From Nitrospira sp. (GTDB taxonomy: Bacteria > Nitrospirota > Nitrospiria > Nitrospirales > Nitrospiraceae), in contig CP126122.1 in the NCBI GenBank assembly GCA_030123565.1, forward strand, positions 4,354,800 through 4,418,799: a DNA stretch of 64,000 nucleotides. Direction: 5' to 3'. Below are positions 20,596 to 28,973 of the stretch, one piece after another (the stretch's first letter is position 1; every line of letters begins with the position of its first letter). The position numbers and the translations under genes are program-made. The notes under the pieces were generated by a model, which was not told the DNA's origin, did not search any database, and was given only the letters and a program-made list of their open reading frames with translations.

Positions 20596-21393
20596 TTAAT
20601 CGTGATTGCTCGAGGCGGAAGGGGGACGATCGTCGCTCGGCGGAGAGGTTGCGACGATGCGATGCTGTTCGCCGGTTTGCCAGTAGGCAATGGCGCTCCA
20701 TCGATTTTCGACGCCGATTTTCTGGAAGATGTTCTTCAGGTGAAATTTAATCGTGTTCAAACTGACCTTGAGGATGACGGAAATTTCCCAGTTCGTCTTG
20801 CCCGCGGCGACCCACCGGAGGATCTCCTCTTCTCGGTTGCTGAGCGTCGCTGCTTGCCTGGTCTGCCGCTGCGGTTCCCACGAGGAGCTACAACGCATAT
20901 AACTCAGATGAAAGTGCGGCGCCAGGATGTCGAGCAGGAGGCGGAGCTTGTCGGTTTGTTTTGCATCGAAGTTACTGAAGGCGAAGTAGGAGCAGGAGCC
21001 GTTCGCACCCCGTACGCCGGCGGAGAGGCAGGTTTTGATGCCGAAATCGAGTTTCAGCGAGGTGATGGCCTTGGGCTCGTCACAACTTGGTTGATCCGCA
21101 CTCGATGTGACGGTTTGTCCCGACGTGAGCAATCGGTGCACGGCAGGGTCCACCGCCAACCCTTGGCCCATGTAGAGTTGGCAGAATTCCCGTGGATAGG
21201 TGGAATGGCCGAGCGACGGATCGACCGTGCGAAGGAGATTGACGGCTCCGCATCCGGAAAATTCGTAGGGCACGACCCGCTGCACGGATGAAACCAGTTT
21301 CCAGACTCCGTCGGTTCGGTGGAGGGAGCGTGCTTCATACATGATTTCCCCGAGCCGCTGGAACTCCTTCGAAGAAAACTCAGGTCGATTCAT
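20596..21393 (-). CDS. LuxR-family solo regulator (EpsA-like)
   Basis: 265 residues. The N-terminal 180 residues resemble an autoinducer-binding-type domain: STYPREFCQLYMGQGLAVDP is followed by ITSLKLDFGIKTCLSAGVRG, laid out as in LuxR proteins (YP..W, Y..DP, DFG). The C-terminal HTH is LSNREEEILRWVAAGKTNWEISVILKVSLNTIKFHLKNIF; the WVAAGKTNWEI string is also characteristic of EpsA, the regulator associated with exopolysaccharide/PEP-CTERM systems. No luxI homologue or exosortase is in the window, so it is a LuxR solo. It is first in a row of minus-strand genes leading into the nitroreductase-like and ketosynthase genes and probably controls them. Palindromic sites lie in its own promoter region. 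Confidence 0.85.
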   Translation of the reverse strand: MNRPEFSSKEFQRLGEIMYEARSLHRTDGVWKLVSSVQRVVPYEFSGCGAVNLLRTVDPSLGHSTYPREFCQLYMGQGLAVDPAVHRLLTSGQTVTSSADQPSCDEPKAITSLKLDFGIKTCLSAGVRGANGSCSYFAFSNFDAKQTDKLRLLLDILAPHFHLSYMRCSSSWEPQRQTRQAATLSNREEEILRWVAAGKTNWEISVILKVSLNTIKFHLKNIFQKIGVENRWSAIAYWQTGEQHRIVATSPPSDDRPPSASSNHD

Positions 21394-21434
21394 GTCGCTT
21401 CCTCCCGATGAGCGGGCACCTTCGCCACAGGGAA

Positions 21435-21448
21435 CATGTCAAGACATG
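21435..21448. promoter_or_regulatory. Palindrome CATGTC-AA-GACATG upstream of luxR-type gene
   Basis: Two perfect 6-bp half-sites separated by 2 bases, 42 bases upstream of the regulator's ATG. Suitable as an autoregulatory site for a dimeric HTH protein; unproven. Confidence 0.4.
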
Positions 21449-21534
21449 AAGGTTTACCGGTTCGCACGTGGTCCATGCTCGGGCAGCCATGACTAGAGAA
21501 CCGGTGGATTGTACCGCCCGGTGACGGGCCGTAT

Positions 21535-21582
21535 CTAGGGTCATTCAACCCTAGTATAGAGTGCCTAGGGTGTGAACCGCAA
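21535..21582 (-). promoter_or_regulatory. Candidate luxR-type promoter with three CTAGGGT half-sites
   Basis: On the minus strand, TTGCGG (21577-21582) and TATACT (21553-21558) are separated by 18 bases, a plausible sigma-70 promoter. Three copies of a 7-base half-site sit on it: CTAGGGT at 21535-21541 and 21565-21571, and its complement ACCCTAG at 21548-21554. One lies between the -35 and -10, one overlaps the -10 and one lies just downstream, an arrangement expected of a repressor or autoregulator. Confidence 0.45.
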
Positions 21583-21645
21583 TGGAAGAGGGATTCCGGT
21601 CGGGACGGTGAGAATGACGGTGCCGGTGGCCCGGTCGCCGCCCTG

Positions 21646-22626
21646 CTACCGCTGAATTTTCAACGTGGGGCCGAGGGTGAGCCACTTGGTGGGGCCGAGG
21701 GCGGCCATGTGCGGGAGGTGAGCGACATACCAGAACACGACGTCCTGTTCCTGAACGCCCTGATTGTCTTCATCATAGCCGAGCTGGCCGCGTGCTCCGA
21801 ACGACCATGGGACGTCCTCGTCTGGGTTGGCGCGGCGAATCGCCACATCGTGGTCGGCAAACCGGTCGCGTTCCCCGTCGTCTTTGAGGGGCGCGTAGCC
21901 GTCACCGGGGAGGACCCAGACGCCGTGTCCGGTCGACTGGTCCCGCACGAACCAGCTTCGGTGCGTGGCGGGGCTTTTGACGTCGTTGCGTTCATTCACA
22001 TATTTTTTCCAGCCTGGTCCCCAGCCCCTGTCCGGTCCCCCGTCGTCGTGCAGGAAGACCTGGTCCATCCCGTTGCCGTTGATGTCGAAATCGAATCGCC
22101 AGTAGGGATGGTGTACGTGGTCGGTGTTGCAGGAGAGGCCGCGGCTCTGGATGACCGGCCGCATTTCTCCGTCCTCAGACAGATGCCAGGCCTGATAGAT
22201 ATGGTATTCGCCGATTCTGGCGTAGATCCCCAGTTCGAGCCACTTCATCCCGTTCAGGCCGGCACTCTCGATACAGACCTTGTGGTCGCCGCAGTTCACG
22301 ATCGGAACCAGATCCTGCCAGCGCAGCCGGTCTTGAAAGGGCCCACAGCGCCCGCTGTCGGCACGGGACCCGAACCAGGTGAAGGGATTCCACCAACGGC
22401 GTTCCTTGACGTATTTCACGCGCACGACCGGCATGCTGGCCTTGGCCAGGACCTGTTCCCCCCCGTAGGTGACATTGCGAAGGGCAAGGCCGGTGTTGTC
22501 CTTGACTTCGTAATCGAAACTCCAGGGCCCCCAATCGATGTGTTCCGATGTGGTGTCCGCCAGGCCTGGGAGCGGCAAGGCGAGGGTGCAACAGAGCAGC
22601 AAGGCAGCCATTGCAGGGCGTGTCAT
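21646..22626 (-). CDS. Copper amine oxidase-like catalytic domain, exported
   Basis: 326 residues with a signal peptide (PAMAALLLCCTLALPLPGLA-DTT). The start at 22626 has AAAGGA 7 bases upstream. The core resembles the C-terminal catalytic domain of copper amine oxidases. DHVHHPYWRFDFDINGNG aligns with the family's HQH...FRLDLDVDG copper-ligand segment, and WYVAHLPHM aligns with the third-ligand segment (THxPR). The topaquinone motif TxxNY[DE] is altered: the equivalent tyrosine appears to be in RIGEYHIYQAW, followed by LSEDGEM. Only the catalytic domain is present (the family is usually over 600 residues); the preceding gene may supply the missing small domains. Whether it forms the cofactor is uncertain. 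Alignment was by eye. Confidence 0.6.
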   Translation of the reverse strand: MTRPAMAALLLCCTLALPLPGLADTTSEHIDWGPWSFDYEVKDNTGLALRNVTYGGEQVLAKASMPVVRVKYVKERRWWNPFTWFGSRADSGRCGPFQDRLRWQDLVPIVNCGDHKVCIESAGLNGMKWLELGIYARIGEYHIYQAWHLSEDGEMRPVIQSRGLSCNTDHVHHPYWRFDFDINGNGMDQVFLHDDGGPDRGWGPGWKKYVNERNDVKSPATHRSWFVRDQSTGHGVWVLPGDGYAPLKDDGERDRFADHDVAIRRANPDEDVPWSFGARGQLGYDEDNQGVQEQDVVFWYVAHLPHMAALGPTKWLTLGPTLKIQR

Positions 22627-22645
22627 CCGCGATCCTTTCATCTAT

Positions 22646-23413
22646 CTATCGAGGCGGTTCATCCCCCGCGTCCAACACGCGGTCTTCCGTGAGGTCCACC
22701 GTGGCCCAGTATTTGGGGCCGCCGTCCTGACCTTGGGAAAAGGTAATCCAGATCACTCGGTGCTCGTACCCAGGATCGTTCCTGAAAAACCCGCGATCAG
22801 GCTGCATCAGGAGTCCATGGCCTTGCAGGCCCTGTACCTTGCCGGCGAGACGTCCGTCGGCCCGGGCCAGTTCGATGCCTCGTTGAACGTCCTGCGGACC
22901 TTCGGGAGGCAGGTAGCCGTCGATCCGCGAGGCCTGCATCACGGCGCCGTCTTTCATGCGCACGTCGACCGCGACGTTGTTGCTATAGCTGAAATAGGTG
23001 AGTTTGGTGAATCGCGCCTGGGTCCGACAGCAGCCGAACGACACTTTGCCGTCCGGCGCCATGCGGTCCGCATCGATGAAGCCCCAACGGGCGCCCAAGA
23101 GCTGGGAGACTCTGGGATCGGCCTCGGCTGTTTTCCGCAAGGCGGCAATGTCGGACTCCGAGAGCATTGCAGCCTGGTTCGGTGACCGCGTGACCGCCGC
23201 ATCGACCACGGCCCCCGCCATCTTGGGCTTGATGTATCCGACGGACTCGTCTGCCGTGAAGGTCAGGGGATGCCTGGCCGGGATCTGCGCGGGCAGGACT
23301 TTTTTCGGGACGGCGGTTTCCGGATCTTCCGGTCCGAAGGGACCACGGGAAGAGGCATCGAGACTGCAGCCGGAACCGGCGATGAACAACAGCAGGGTCA
23401 CGTAGGTCCACAT
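22646..23413 (-). CDS. Exported protein resembling amine-oxidase N2/N3 domains
   Basis: 255 residues from the ATG at 23413, which has GGGAG about 11 bases upstream; a start at 23431 is possible but lacks a ribosome site. The N-terminus is a signal peptide ending in FIAGSGCS, with a weak lipobox, so a lipoprotein is likely. The body contains ALRKTAEADPRVSQLLGARWG, then a beta-rich region (LTYFSYSNNVAVDVRMKDG), DVQRGIELARADGRL and HRVIWITFSQGQ followed by YWATVDLTEDRVLDAGDEPP. This order and the last motif recall the N2/N3 (cystatin-like) domains that precede the catalytic domain in copper amine oxidases. It ends just before the oxidase-like gene, so the pair may be one enzyme split in two. Function otherwise unknown. 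Confidence 0.5.
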   Translation of the reverse strand: MWTYVTLLLFIAGSGCSLDASSRGPFGPEDPETAVPKKVLPAQIPARHPLTFTADESVGYIKPKMAGAVVDAAVTRSPNQAAMLSESDIAALRKTAEADPRVSQLLGARWGFIDADRMAPDGKVSFGCCRTQARFTKLTYFSYSNNVAVDVRMKDGAVMQASRIDGYLPPEGPQDVQRGIELARADGRLAGKVQGLQGHGLLMQPDRGFFRNDPGYEHRVIWITFSQGQDGGPKYWATVDLTEDRVLDAGDEPPR

Positions 23414-23436
23414 TGCGAATCTGGCTCCCATGCTTG

Positions 23437-23958
23437 TTACGCGACCGCCAACTTGCTGGCCACGCCCAGGGCCAATCTGGAAATCTGGGCCGCCGCCTTG
23501 ATGACGGCGGCGCGTTTCTTCCGCGATTCGGCGTCCAGAATGGCCTTTGTCAGGAGATCTTTGTAGGTGGCGATTTCATCGGCTTCGAACGGGACGATCT
23601 GGGCCACCGTTTCATTGTTGAAGGTGTTGGCCAGTTGCAGATACAGGTTGGAAATTTCCGCCGCGTAGATGCCCCGGCGCAGCGGGTCGTTCTTATAGGT
23701 TTCAAACTTCTTCCGCAAGGCCGCGACCGCTTCAAGCAGTGCCTTTTGGCGAACCTTCGTTTCATCCTGCTTCCCGACTGCGAAGGCGACGGTCCCCAGC
23801 TGATCGACCAGCAGTTGCGCCTCATCCCTGGCATGGTCCACCTGGTCAGCCAGCTGCTCGATGTCGGTGTTGGCGCTTTCGGCCGTCTCCATCAGTTGTT
23901 TGATGAGGCTATCGTTGTCTTGGAGGAAGGTGACCACTCCTTGGATGCTGGCGTTCAT
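23437..23958 (-). CDS. Small helical protein of unknown function
   Basis: 173 residues, no signal peptide, almost entirely helical with heptad character (IKQLMETAESANTDIEQLADQVDHARDEAQLLVDQL; 35 residues, about positions 19-53). A weakly hydrophobic C-terminus (AAQISRLALGVASKLAVA) might touch the membrane. A GGAGG sits 5 bases before the ATG, immediately after the stop codon of the upstream lipoprotein gene, so the genes are translated as a unit. I do not recognise the family. It is the only apparently cytosolic member of the five-gene run, perhaps an accessory or scaffold protein. Confidence 0.6.
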   Translation of the reverse strand: MNASIQGVVTFLQDNDSLIKQLMETAESANTDIEQLADQVDHARDEAQLLVDQLGTVAFAVGKQDETKVRQKALLEAVAALRKKFETYKNDPLRRGIYAAEISNLYLQLANTFNNETVAQIVPFEADEIATYKDLLTKAILDAESRKKRAAVIKAAAQISRLALGVASKLAVA

Positions 23959-23969
23959 GGATGCCTCCG

Positions 23970-24680
23970 TTACTGTCCGTCGTCTTTCTTCAGCCGGTCG
24001 AGCAGGTCCACCAGGTCGGCGGTGAAGGTGTGGGCGCGTTCCAAGGCGCCGATGCGCAGGATGCGTGCGCCGACGACTTCCTCCAGCGCGTCATTGACCG
24101 TCCGCGAATGGTTCAAGATCCCCATGATCTGTTCGGATCGGCCGGGCGCTTGATCCAGGATCGAGGCCACAAATTCAGGATCGACGGAGGCCAAGGCCGA
24201 TTGGTTGGCGAAGCGCTTGACTTGAGCATGGAGCGTGCCCATCCGTTTCCAGGAATCGTTGAGCGCATTGGCCTGGTCCCGCAGACCGCAGAAATCCTCT
24301 TCGAATTGGTCCCAGACCGCCTTCTCAAGTCCCTGCATGTCTGCCATGTAGATTTGGCTCACGAGGTAGGCCGCCGCATAGGCGGCGTCTCCCTTCTTGT
24401 TCGTCACATTCCGAAACGAGGCCAGGACGAAGCGGTGTTTGGTTTCCTGGATCTGGAGCGACTTGAAGCTTTCATGCAGCCAGCTGCGGGCCTGCTCAAG
24501 GGCCTTGATCCGGGCTTCGGTCTCTTTTTGGAATAGATCGATGTTGGTTTGCGCCGCATCGATTTTGGTGCCTTCCAGCTGAATGAGGTCGCGGACAGAC
24601 CGGCTGTGGATCGAATGGCATCCCACGGCCGTCAGGAGAACCGTGACGAGGGACAATAGAGACAGGCTTCGTCGGACCAT
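23970..24680 (-). CDS. Helical lipoprotein of unknown function
   Basis: 236 residues from the ATG at 24680, chosen because GGAG lies 6 bases upstream; an ATG at 24719 also exists. The N-terminus SLLSLVTVLLTAVGCHS is a signal peptide with lipobox TAVGC. The mature part is long amphipathic helices (about residues 45-80 around IDLFQKETEARIKALEQARSW, and again near the C-terminus). It follows and is tightly linked to another lipoprotein gene. Both carry a region that appears to measure out helix bundles rather than an enzyme fold. No family recognised. Confidence 0.6.
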   Translation of the reverse strand: MVRRSLSLLSLVTVLLTAVGCHSIHSRSVRDLIQLEGTKIDAAQTNIDLFQKETEARIKALEQARSWLHESFKSLQIQETKHRFVLASFRNVTNKKGDAAYAAAYLVSQIYMADMQGLEKAVWDQFEEDFCGLRDQANALNDSWKRMGTLHAQVKRFANQSALASVDPEFVASILDQAPGRSEQIMGILNHSRTVNDALEEVVGARILRIGALERAHTFTADLVDLLDRLKKDDGQ

Positions 24681-24715
24681 GGAGGGCTCCTTCTTCTCAC
24701 TGCCGGTTCGGCCGT

Positions 24716-25348
24716 TCATCGGCGCACCGCGCGAAGGGCATCGGCAAGCGCCTGAGTGTCGTTGCGGCTCAGGGTCACGTCGATATCCAGGTACTGTTTG
24801 ATGACGGCATTGATTCGGCGGAGCGCCTCGACATTGTTGCGGTACCGGTCGAACGCGGTGAGATCGACCGCCGAAGGCGCCTTCGAATCGGCGGCGACTC
24901 GTTGTTCGACCTGCGTGATCAACTCGGGGAGTTTCTGGATGAGGTTGCTCATGTCGCCGGAACCGGCCATGAAGACTGCTTGTCCGTTCGGGTCCTTGCG
25001 TTCCGGGAGTCCCTTGAGGCGCATGTCATTGATCACGGCAATGATCTCAGGACCCAGCAGCTCTGCATCGTCTTTGGTGAGGTCGGCGTCCGGGACATCG
25101 TTGCGTCTGGGATTGGTGGTCGCCCATTGCAACGCGAGGTCCAGTTTGAGCCTGGTTTGGACGTACCGATACCACTGCAGATGGCGAGTGGTGATATGGC
25201 TCACTAACTCTCGATACTGCTGCATGAGCTGTTCGTTCTCGGCATAGGCCTGGTCCTTCGCCACGAGCGCCTGTTTGATTTCCGGCGGGGTAGTGCAGGC
25301 GGCGAGCGATGCAACGATCGACAGGCTCAGGATGCGCAACATCCTCAT
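24716..25348 (-). CDS. Helical lipoprotein of unknown function
   Basis: 210 residues from the ATG at 25348, which has GGGAGG 8 bases upstream. A short signal peptide ends in lipobox LAAC (ILSLSIVASLAACTTPP). The remainder is mostly helical: AYAENEQLMQQYRELVSHIT, then TRLKLDLALQWAT, and a C-terminal bundle ending in DTQALADALRAVRR. It is the first gene of the five-gene minus-strand run leading to the amine-oxidase-like pair. No catalytic motif or known family seen. Confidence 0.6.
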   Translation of the reverse strand: MRMLRILSLSIVASLAACTTPPEIKQALVAKDQAYAENEQLMQQYRELVSHITTRHLQWYRYVQTRLKLDLALQWATTNPRRNDVPDADLTKDDAELLGPEIIAVINDMRLKGLPERKDPNGQAVFMAGSGDMSNLIQKLPELITQVEQRVAADSKAPSAVDLTAFDRYRNNVEALRRINAVIKQYLDIDVTLSRNDTQALADALRAVRR

Positions 25349-25572
25349 CGGGATTGCCTCCCAGTGATGGTCTTGGGTCAGATAGTCTGTAGCCATAGGC
25401 AAGCTACGTACCCGGCGAGAATCGGCGCGAAGCTGCAAGGGATGGGATCTCGGAATCCCCATTCTGCAAGAGAAAACAGCGCGCTGGTTCAGAATCGACA
25501 CAATATTGACGGTCCTATGGACCGTACCCATTCAGATACGGGTGTATCGAAGCCAATACAGTCAGGATGAGG

Positions 25573-27417
25573 TCACTGGTTGCGGTCTTGCGGTCTATGG
25601 AGCGTGATGGGGGTAAGGGCGTTTCGCAGGGCGATGATGATGGACTGGTCGAGGCCGGCCGACTTGAGTTGTTCATCGCCGGCGGCGGCGATGGCTTGGA
25701 GACTGCCGAATTGTTTCAAGAGTCGTTTCCGACGAATCTCACCGATGCCGGGGACCTGGTCTAGTTGCGATGACAGGAGGGCCTTGCCTCTCAGATTTCG
25801 GTGATAGGTCACGGCAAACCGGTGGGCTTCGTCTCGAATGCGCTGGACGAGGTGGGTGGCCGGCGAGGTCGGCCGCAGCAGGATAGGATTTTTTCTGCCC
25901 GGCAGGAAAATCCGTTCCTCTTTCTCACCACGGGCTTTGGCCAGGCCCATGATCGGGATCCGGTCCTGTCCGACCTGCTTGAGGCCCTCGAGCGCGGCGC
26001 TCAACTGGCCCAACCCGCCGTCGATGAGAATCAGGTCCGGGCGGGCGAGGTCTTCGGCGGCGCCGTAACGTCGCATCACGGCCTCCTGCATGCTGGCGAA
26101 GTCGTTGGCGCCCTCCACGGTTTGAATCCGGAATTTGCGATAGTCGGATTTCTTGGCCTGTCCGTCTTCCCAGACTACCAACGAGGCGACAGACTGATTG
26201 CCCATGATGTTTGAGATGTCGAATCCTTCGATGCGGCGCGGTGGCTTGTCGAGGCGAAGCAATCGTTTCAGCTCCGCCGTGGCCTGTCGATCCAAGGCTT
26301 CATTCCGGAGATGGTCGGCGATCGCGGCTCCGGCATTTTCTTCTGCGAGCAGGACCAATTGATGTTTCGCGCCTCGCTCGGGGGCCATGAGGCGCACGGT
26401 CTCGCCCCGTTTTTCGCTCAGCCACTGTTCGATCAGTTGCGCGTCGTCGAGAGCGGTCGGCACCAGGAGTTCCTTGGGCGGCTGCCCTTCCTTGTTGTAG
26501 AACTGTTCGATGGCGGAGCGGACCAATTCCTCATCGCCGTTGTCGGCACCCTGGGGCCAGAAAAAATCCTTGCGGCCGATCAACAGGCCGCCGCGCACGA
26601 ACAACAGTTGGAGGTCTGCCGCGGTTCCCTGCCGGGCCAGGCCGATCACATCCTGATCGGTGGCGGTGACCTGCGTGATGCGCTGTTTCTCCAGCGTACG
26701 TTCGACCTTGAAGAGTCGGTCCCGCAACCGGGCCGCCTCCTCGAATTCCTCCCGCTCCGCCGCCTGCTCCATGGCCTGTCGCAGGCTGTCCAGCAGTTCC
26801 CGGTCTCGTCCCTCGAGAAACTGGCGGACCTGTTTCACGATCAGGTGATAATCGTCGCGGGACTGGTTGCCGATGCAGGGCGCCATGCAGCGCTTGATTT
26901 CGAATTCGATGCAGGCGCGCTCGGCCTTGCCGTCGATGTCGATTTCGCAGGTGGCAAGCGGAAAGACCTTCCGGATGACCTTCAGCGTTTCGCGCAACGC
27001 GCCGGCCGGCGTGTAGGGGCCATAGTAGAGTGCGCCGTCTTTCTGCACGCGGCGGACGATAGAGAGCCGCGGAAAGTTTTCCTTGATGGGCAAGCGGAGG
27101 TATGGGTACTGCTTGTCGTCGCGCAGGACCACGTTGAAACGCGGGCGATGGCGCTTGATCAGGTTGCTTTCGAGGATCAGCGCTTCCAGCTCGGAGCGGG
27201 TGACGATGGTTTCGAGGTCGGCGACCTCGTTAACGAGCAGGCTGGTTTTCGGGGTCTGGTCGCTGCCCTTCTGGAAATAGGAGCGGACCCGATCCGCCAG
27301 CACAGCGGCCTTGCCGACGTAGAGAATCTCCTTCCTCTCGTTCTTAAACAGGTAGCAGCCTGGTTGCTCCGGCAGGTGGTCGAGTTTGGATTGGAGGAGA
27401 TCAGGAGATGTGGCCAT
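25573..27417 (-). CDS. uvrC: UvrC excinuclease subunit
   Basis: 614 residues, standard length. The GIY-YIG nuclease domain is at the N-terminus (PGCYLFKNERKEILYVGKA, then ELEALILESNLIKRHRPRFN). The Cys-rich segment ERACIEFEIKRCMAPCIG and a UVR domain (EREEFEEAARLRDRLFKVE) follow. The RNase H-like nuclease domain (RRIEGFDISNIMG, PDLILIDGGLGQLSAAL) comes next, then C-terminal helix-hairpin-helix motifs (LDQVPGIGEIRRKRLLKQFGS). UvrC makes both incisions around a lesion during nucleotide excision repair with UvrA and UvrB. It stands alone here, not beside uvrB. Confidence 0.97.
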   Translation of the reverse strand: MATSPDLLQSKLDHLPEQPGCYLFKNERKEILYVGKAAVLADRVRSYFQKGSDQTPKTSLLVNEVADLETIVTRSELEALILESNLIKRHRPRFNVVLRDDKQYPYLRLPIKENFPRLSIVRRVQKDGALYYGPYTPAGALRETLKVIRKVFPLATCEIDIDGKAERACIEFEIKRCMAPCIGNQSRDDYHLIVKQVRQFLEGRDRELLDSLRQAMEQAAEREEFEEAARLRDRLFKVERTLEKQRITQVTATDQDVIGLARQGTAADLQLLFVRGGLLIGRKDFFWPQGADNGDEELVRSAIEQFYNKEGQPPKELLVPTALDDAQLIEQWLSEKRGETVRLMAPERGAKHQLVLLAEENAGAAIADHLRNEALDRQATAELKRLLRLDKPPRRIEGFDISNIMGNQSVASLVVWEDGQAKKSDYRKFRIQTVEGANDFASMQEAVMRRYGAAEDLARPDLILIDGGLGQLSAALEGLKQVGQDRIPIMGLAKARGEKEERIFLPGRKNPILLRPTSPATHLVQRIRDEAHRFAVTYHRNLRGKALLSSQLDQVPGIGEIRRKRLLKQFGSLQAIAAAGDEQLKSAGLDQSIIIALRNALTPITLHRPQDRNQ

Positions 27418-27533
27418 AAAGCAATCAGCTGTCGGCTTTCAGCTATTGGGATGTGCAATCGGATAATTCTAACGGTCGGTGCAAATTCTCCGCAACCTTG
27501 CGTGGAGGCTGACTGCTGATCACTGTTGGCTTC

Positions 27534-28403
27534 TTAGCGAAGTCCTCGCACAAACGACGGGCTGAGTGCGCCGCGCGCCACCTCCGCTACCGGCCCCTTC
27601 ATGGTCAGGTTGAAATCGGCGGCGACGTCGATGTTGAGAGTGCCCCCCGGCATCTTGACCGTGACCGGGCTCTTGACGAGCCCGAGCCGGACGGCGGCAC
27701 TGGCGGCGGCGCAGGACGATGACCCTGAGGCCTGCGTTTCACCGGCTCCTCGCTCCCAAATCAGAATGAAGATGTCCTTCGGGCCGGTCGGCACGGCGAG
27801 TTGGACGTTGGTGCGTTTGGGAAACAACGAGTGATTCTCCAAGGCGGGCCCCAGCGTCAGCAGGTCCTCACGGCTCCAGGTTTCGCCTGCCTGCTTGAAC
27901 AACACGCAATGGGGATTGCCGACGCTGACACCGGTGAATTGCAGCGACCGTCCCGCCGCCTCGATCGGAGCCCGGATCAATTCATCTACTGCTAGGCTGC
28001 AGGGAAGGGCTGCCGGTTGAAAGGTGGCCCGTCCCATCTCGACCGTTGCAGCCGCTGCATCACCATGGCGATCGATGTGCAGCGTGATGGAGACCAGGCC
28101 GCCCTTGGTCTCGACGGTGAATTGTTTTTTTTTGGTTTTACCGACGGCATGGAGGTAGCGGGCGAAGATGCGCAATCCATTGCCGGATTTTTCTGCCTCG
28201 CTCCCGTCGGGATTGAAGATGCGCAGGCCGAAGTCGGCTTTCTTCGATGGGACCAGCGCGAGGATGCCGTCACTGCCCAGACCCCAGTGGCGGTCGCAGA
28301 TGCCTCGGATTTTTCCGGCGGTGAGCTTGAAGGTCAACTCCGTGGGGTCCATGACCAGATAGTCGTTGCCGAGTCCGTGGCCGCGGAAGAAACCGTTCTT
28401 CAT
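27534..28403 (-). CDS. dapF: Diaminopimelate epimerase homologue lacking both catalytic cysteines
   Basis: 289 residues from the ATG at 28403, which has GGAGG at good spacing. The DapF fold motifs are clear: FFRGHGLGNDYLVMDP, FNPDGSEAEKSGNGLRIFARYL, SVGNPHCVLF and ERGAGETQASGSSSCAA. DapF interconverts LL- and meso-diaminopimelate using two cysteines, normally in CGNG and ACGTG. Here both are serine: Ser73 (KSGNG) and Ser226 (QASGS). Residue numbering otherwise matches the classic enzymes. Related Ser/Ser proteins are commonly annotated as DapF, but two-base epimerisation by thiols cannot occur as described, so the substrate or reaction may differ. A second true dapF may exist elsewhere in the genome. 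Confidence 0.85.
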   Translation of the reverse strand: MKNGFFRGHGLGNDYLVMDPTELTFKLTAGKIRGICDRHWGLGSDGILALVPSKKADFGLRIFNPDGSEAEKSGNGLRIFARYLHAVGKTKKKQFTVETKGGLVSITLHIDRHGDAAAATVEMGRATFQPAALPCSLAVDELIRAPIEAAGRSLQFTGVSVGNPHCVLFKQAGETWSREDLLTLGPALENHSLFPKRTNVQLAVPTGPKDIFILIWERGAGETQASGSSSCAAASAAVRLGLVKSPVTVKMPGGTLNIDVAADFNLTMKGPVAEVARGALSPSFVRGLR

Positions 28404-28425
28404 TCCTGTCCTCCTTTTCGTCGCG

Positions 28426-28450
28426 CGTCGTTCGTGAAACGTGAAGCGCG
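28426..28450 (-). repeat. Heptamer-family repeat upstream of dapF homologue
   Basis: Contains CGTCGTTCGTGAAACGTGAAG, related to CGTTCGTCGCTTGTGAAGCG at 44171 and to the CGTGAAG tandem at 49363. It lies just upstream of the dapF ribosome-binding site, in the spacer to the VOC gene. Confidence 0.5.
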
Positions 28451-28564
28451 GGAACAATACTTGGACGGATCCGAATTCGTCAATGGGTTCACATGCACGG
28501 ACAATCGGTGAGGGGAACGATCAAGCCTGCGGATCACTCGCGTGCGAAAGACGAGCGACCTGTC

Positions 28565-28963
28565 CTAGACGAGTGCTGTGCCTGGCGGGCGTTCGATGAG
28601 TTCCACTTCGTAGCCGTCCGGCGCGTCGATGAAGATGAAGCGGCTGCCGGAGGAGGTGCGCGTGGGGCCGTCGGTGATGGGGATGCCGTCGGCCTTGAGG
28701 GCGTCGATGGTTTGGTCGAGGTTCTCGACTTCAAAGGCGAGGTGGACCAAATCTTCCTGCACCGTAACCGGGCCGCTGGCGGGAAAGCTGCAGAGTTCGA
28801 TGAGTTCTTCGCTGTTCGGCACCTTCAGAAAGGCCAGGTGGGACCCGCGCGGGGACACCTTCCGTTCCATCACCTCCAGCCCCAACACCTCCTGGTAGAA
28901 CCGGATGGTTTGATCCATGTCGCTGACCCGCATGCGGGTGTGGAGGAGCTTCTTCACGCGCAT
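28565..28963 (-). CDS. VOC-family protein (glyoxalase I-like)
   Basis: 132 residues from the ATG at 28963, which has AGGAG 7 bases upstream. The sequence has two beta-alpha-beta-beta-beta halves. The metal ligands of glyoxalase I are in place: His8 (KLLHTRMRV), Glu56 (LIELCSF), His74 (DLVHLAFEV) and Glu121 (GYEVELIER). Glyoxalase I converts the hemithioacetal of methylglyoxal and a thiol to a lactoyl thioester. The short length and DGYEVELIE ending fit lactoylglutathione lyase-type proteins, but thiol partner and substrate cannot be read from sequence. It lies 10 bases downstream of a GNAT gene on the same strand. Confidence 0.85.
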   Translation of the reverse strand: MRVKKLLHTRMRVSDMDQTIRFYQEVLGLEVMERKVSPRGSHLAFLKVPNSEELIELCSFPASGPVTVQEDLVHLAFEVENLDQTIDALKADGIPITDGPTRTSSGSRFIFIDAPDGYEVELIERPPGTALV

Positions 28964-28973
28964 AGATTTTCTC

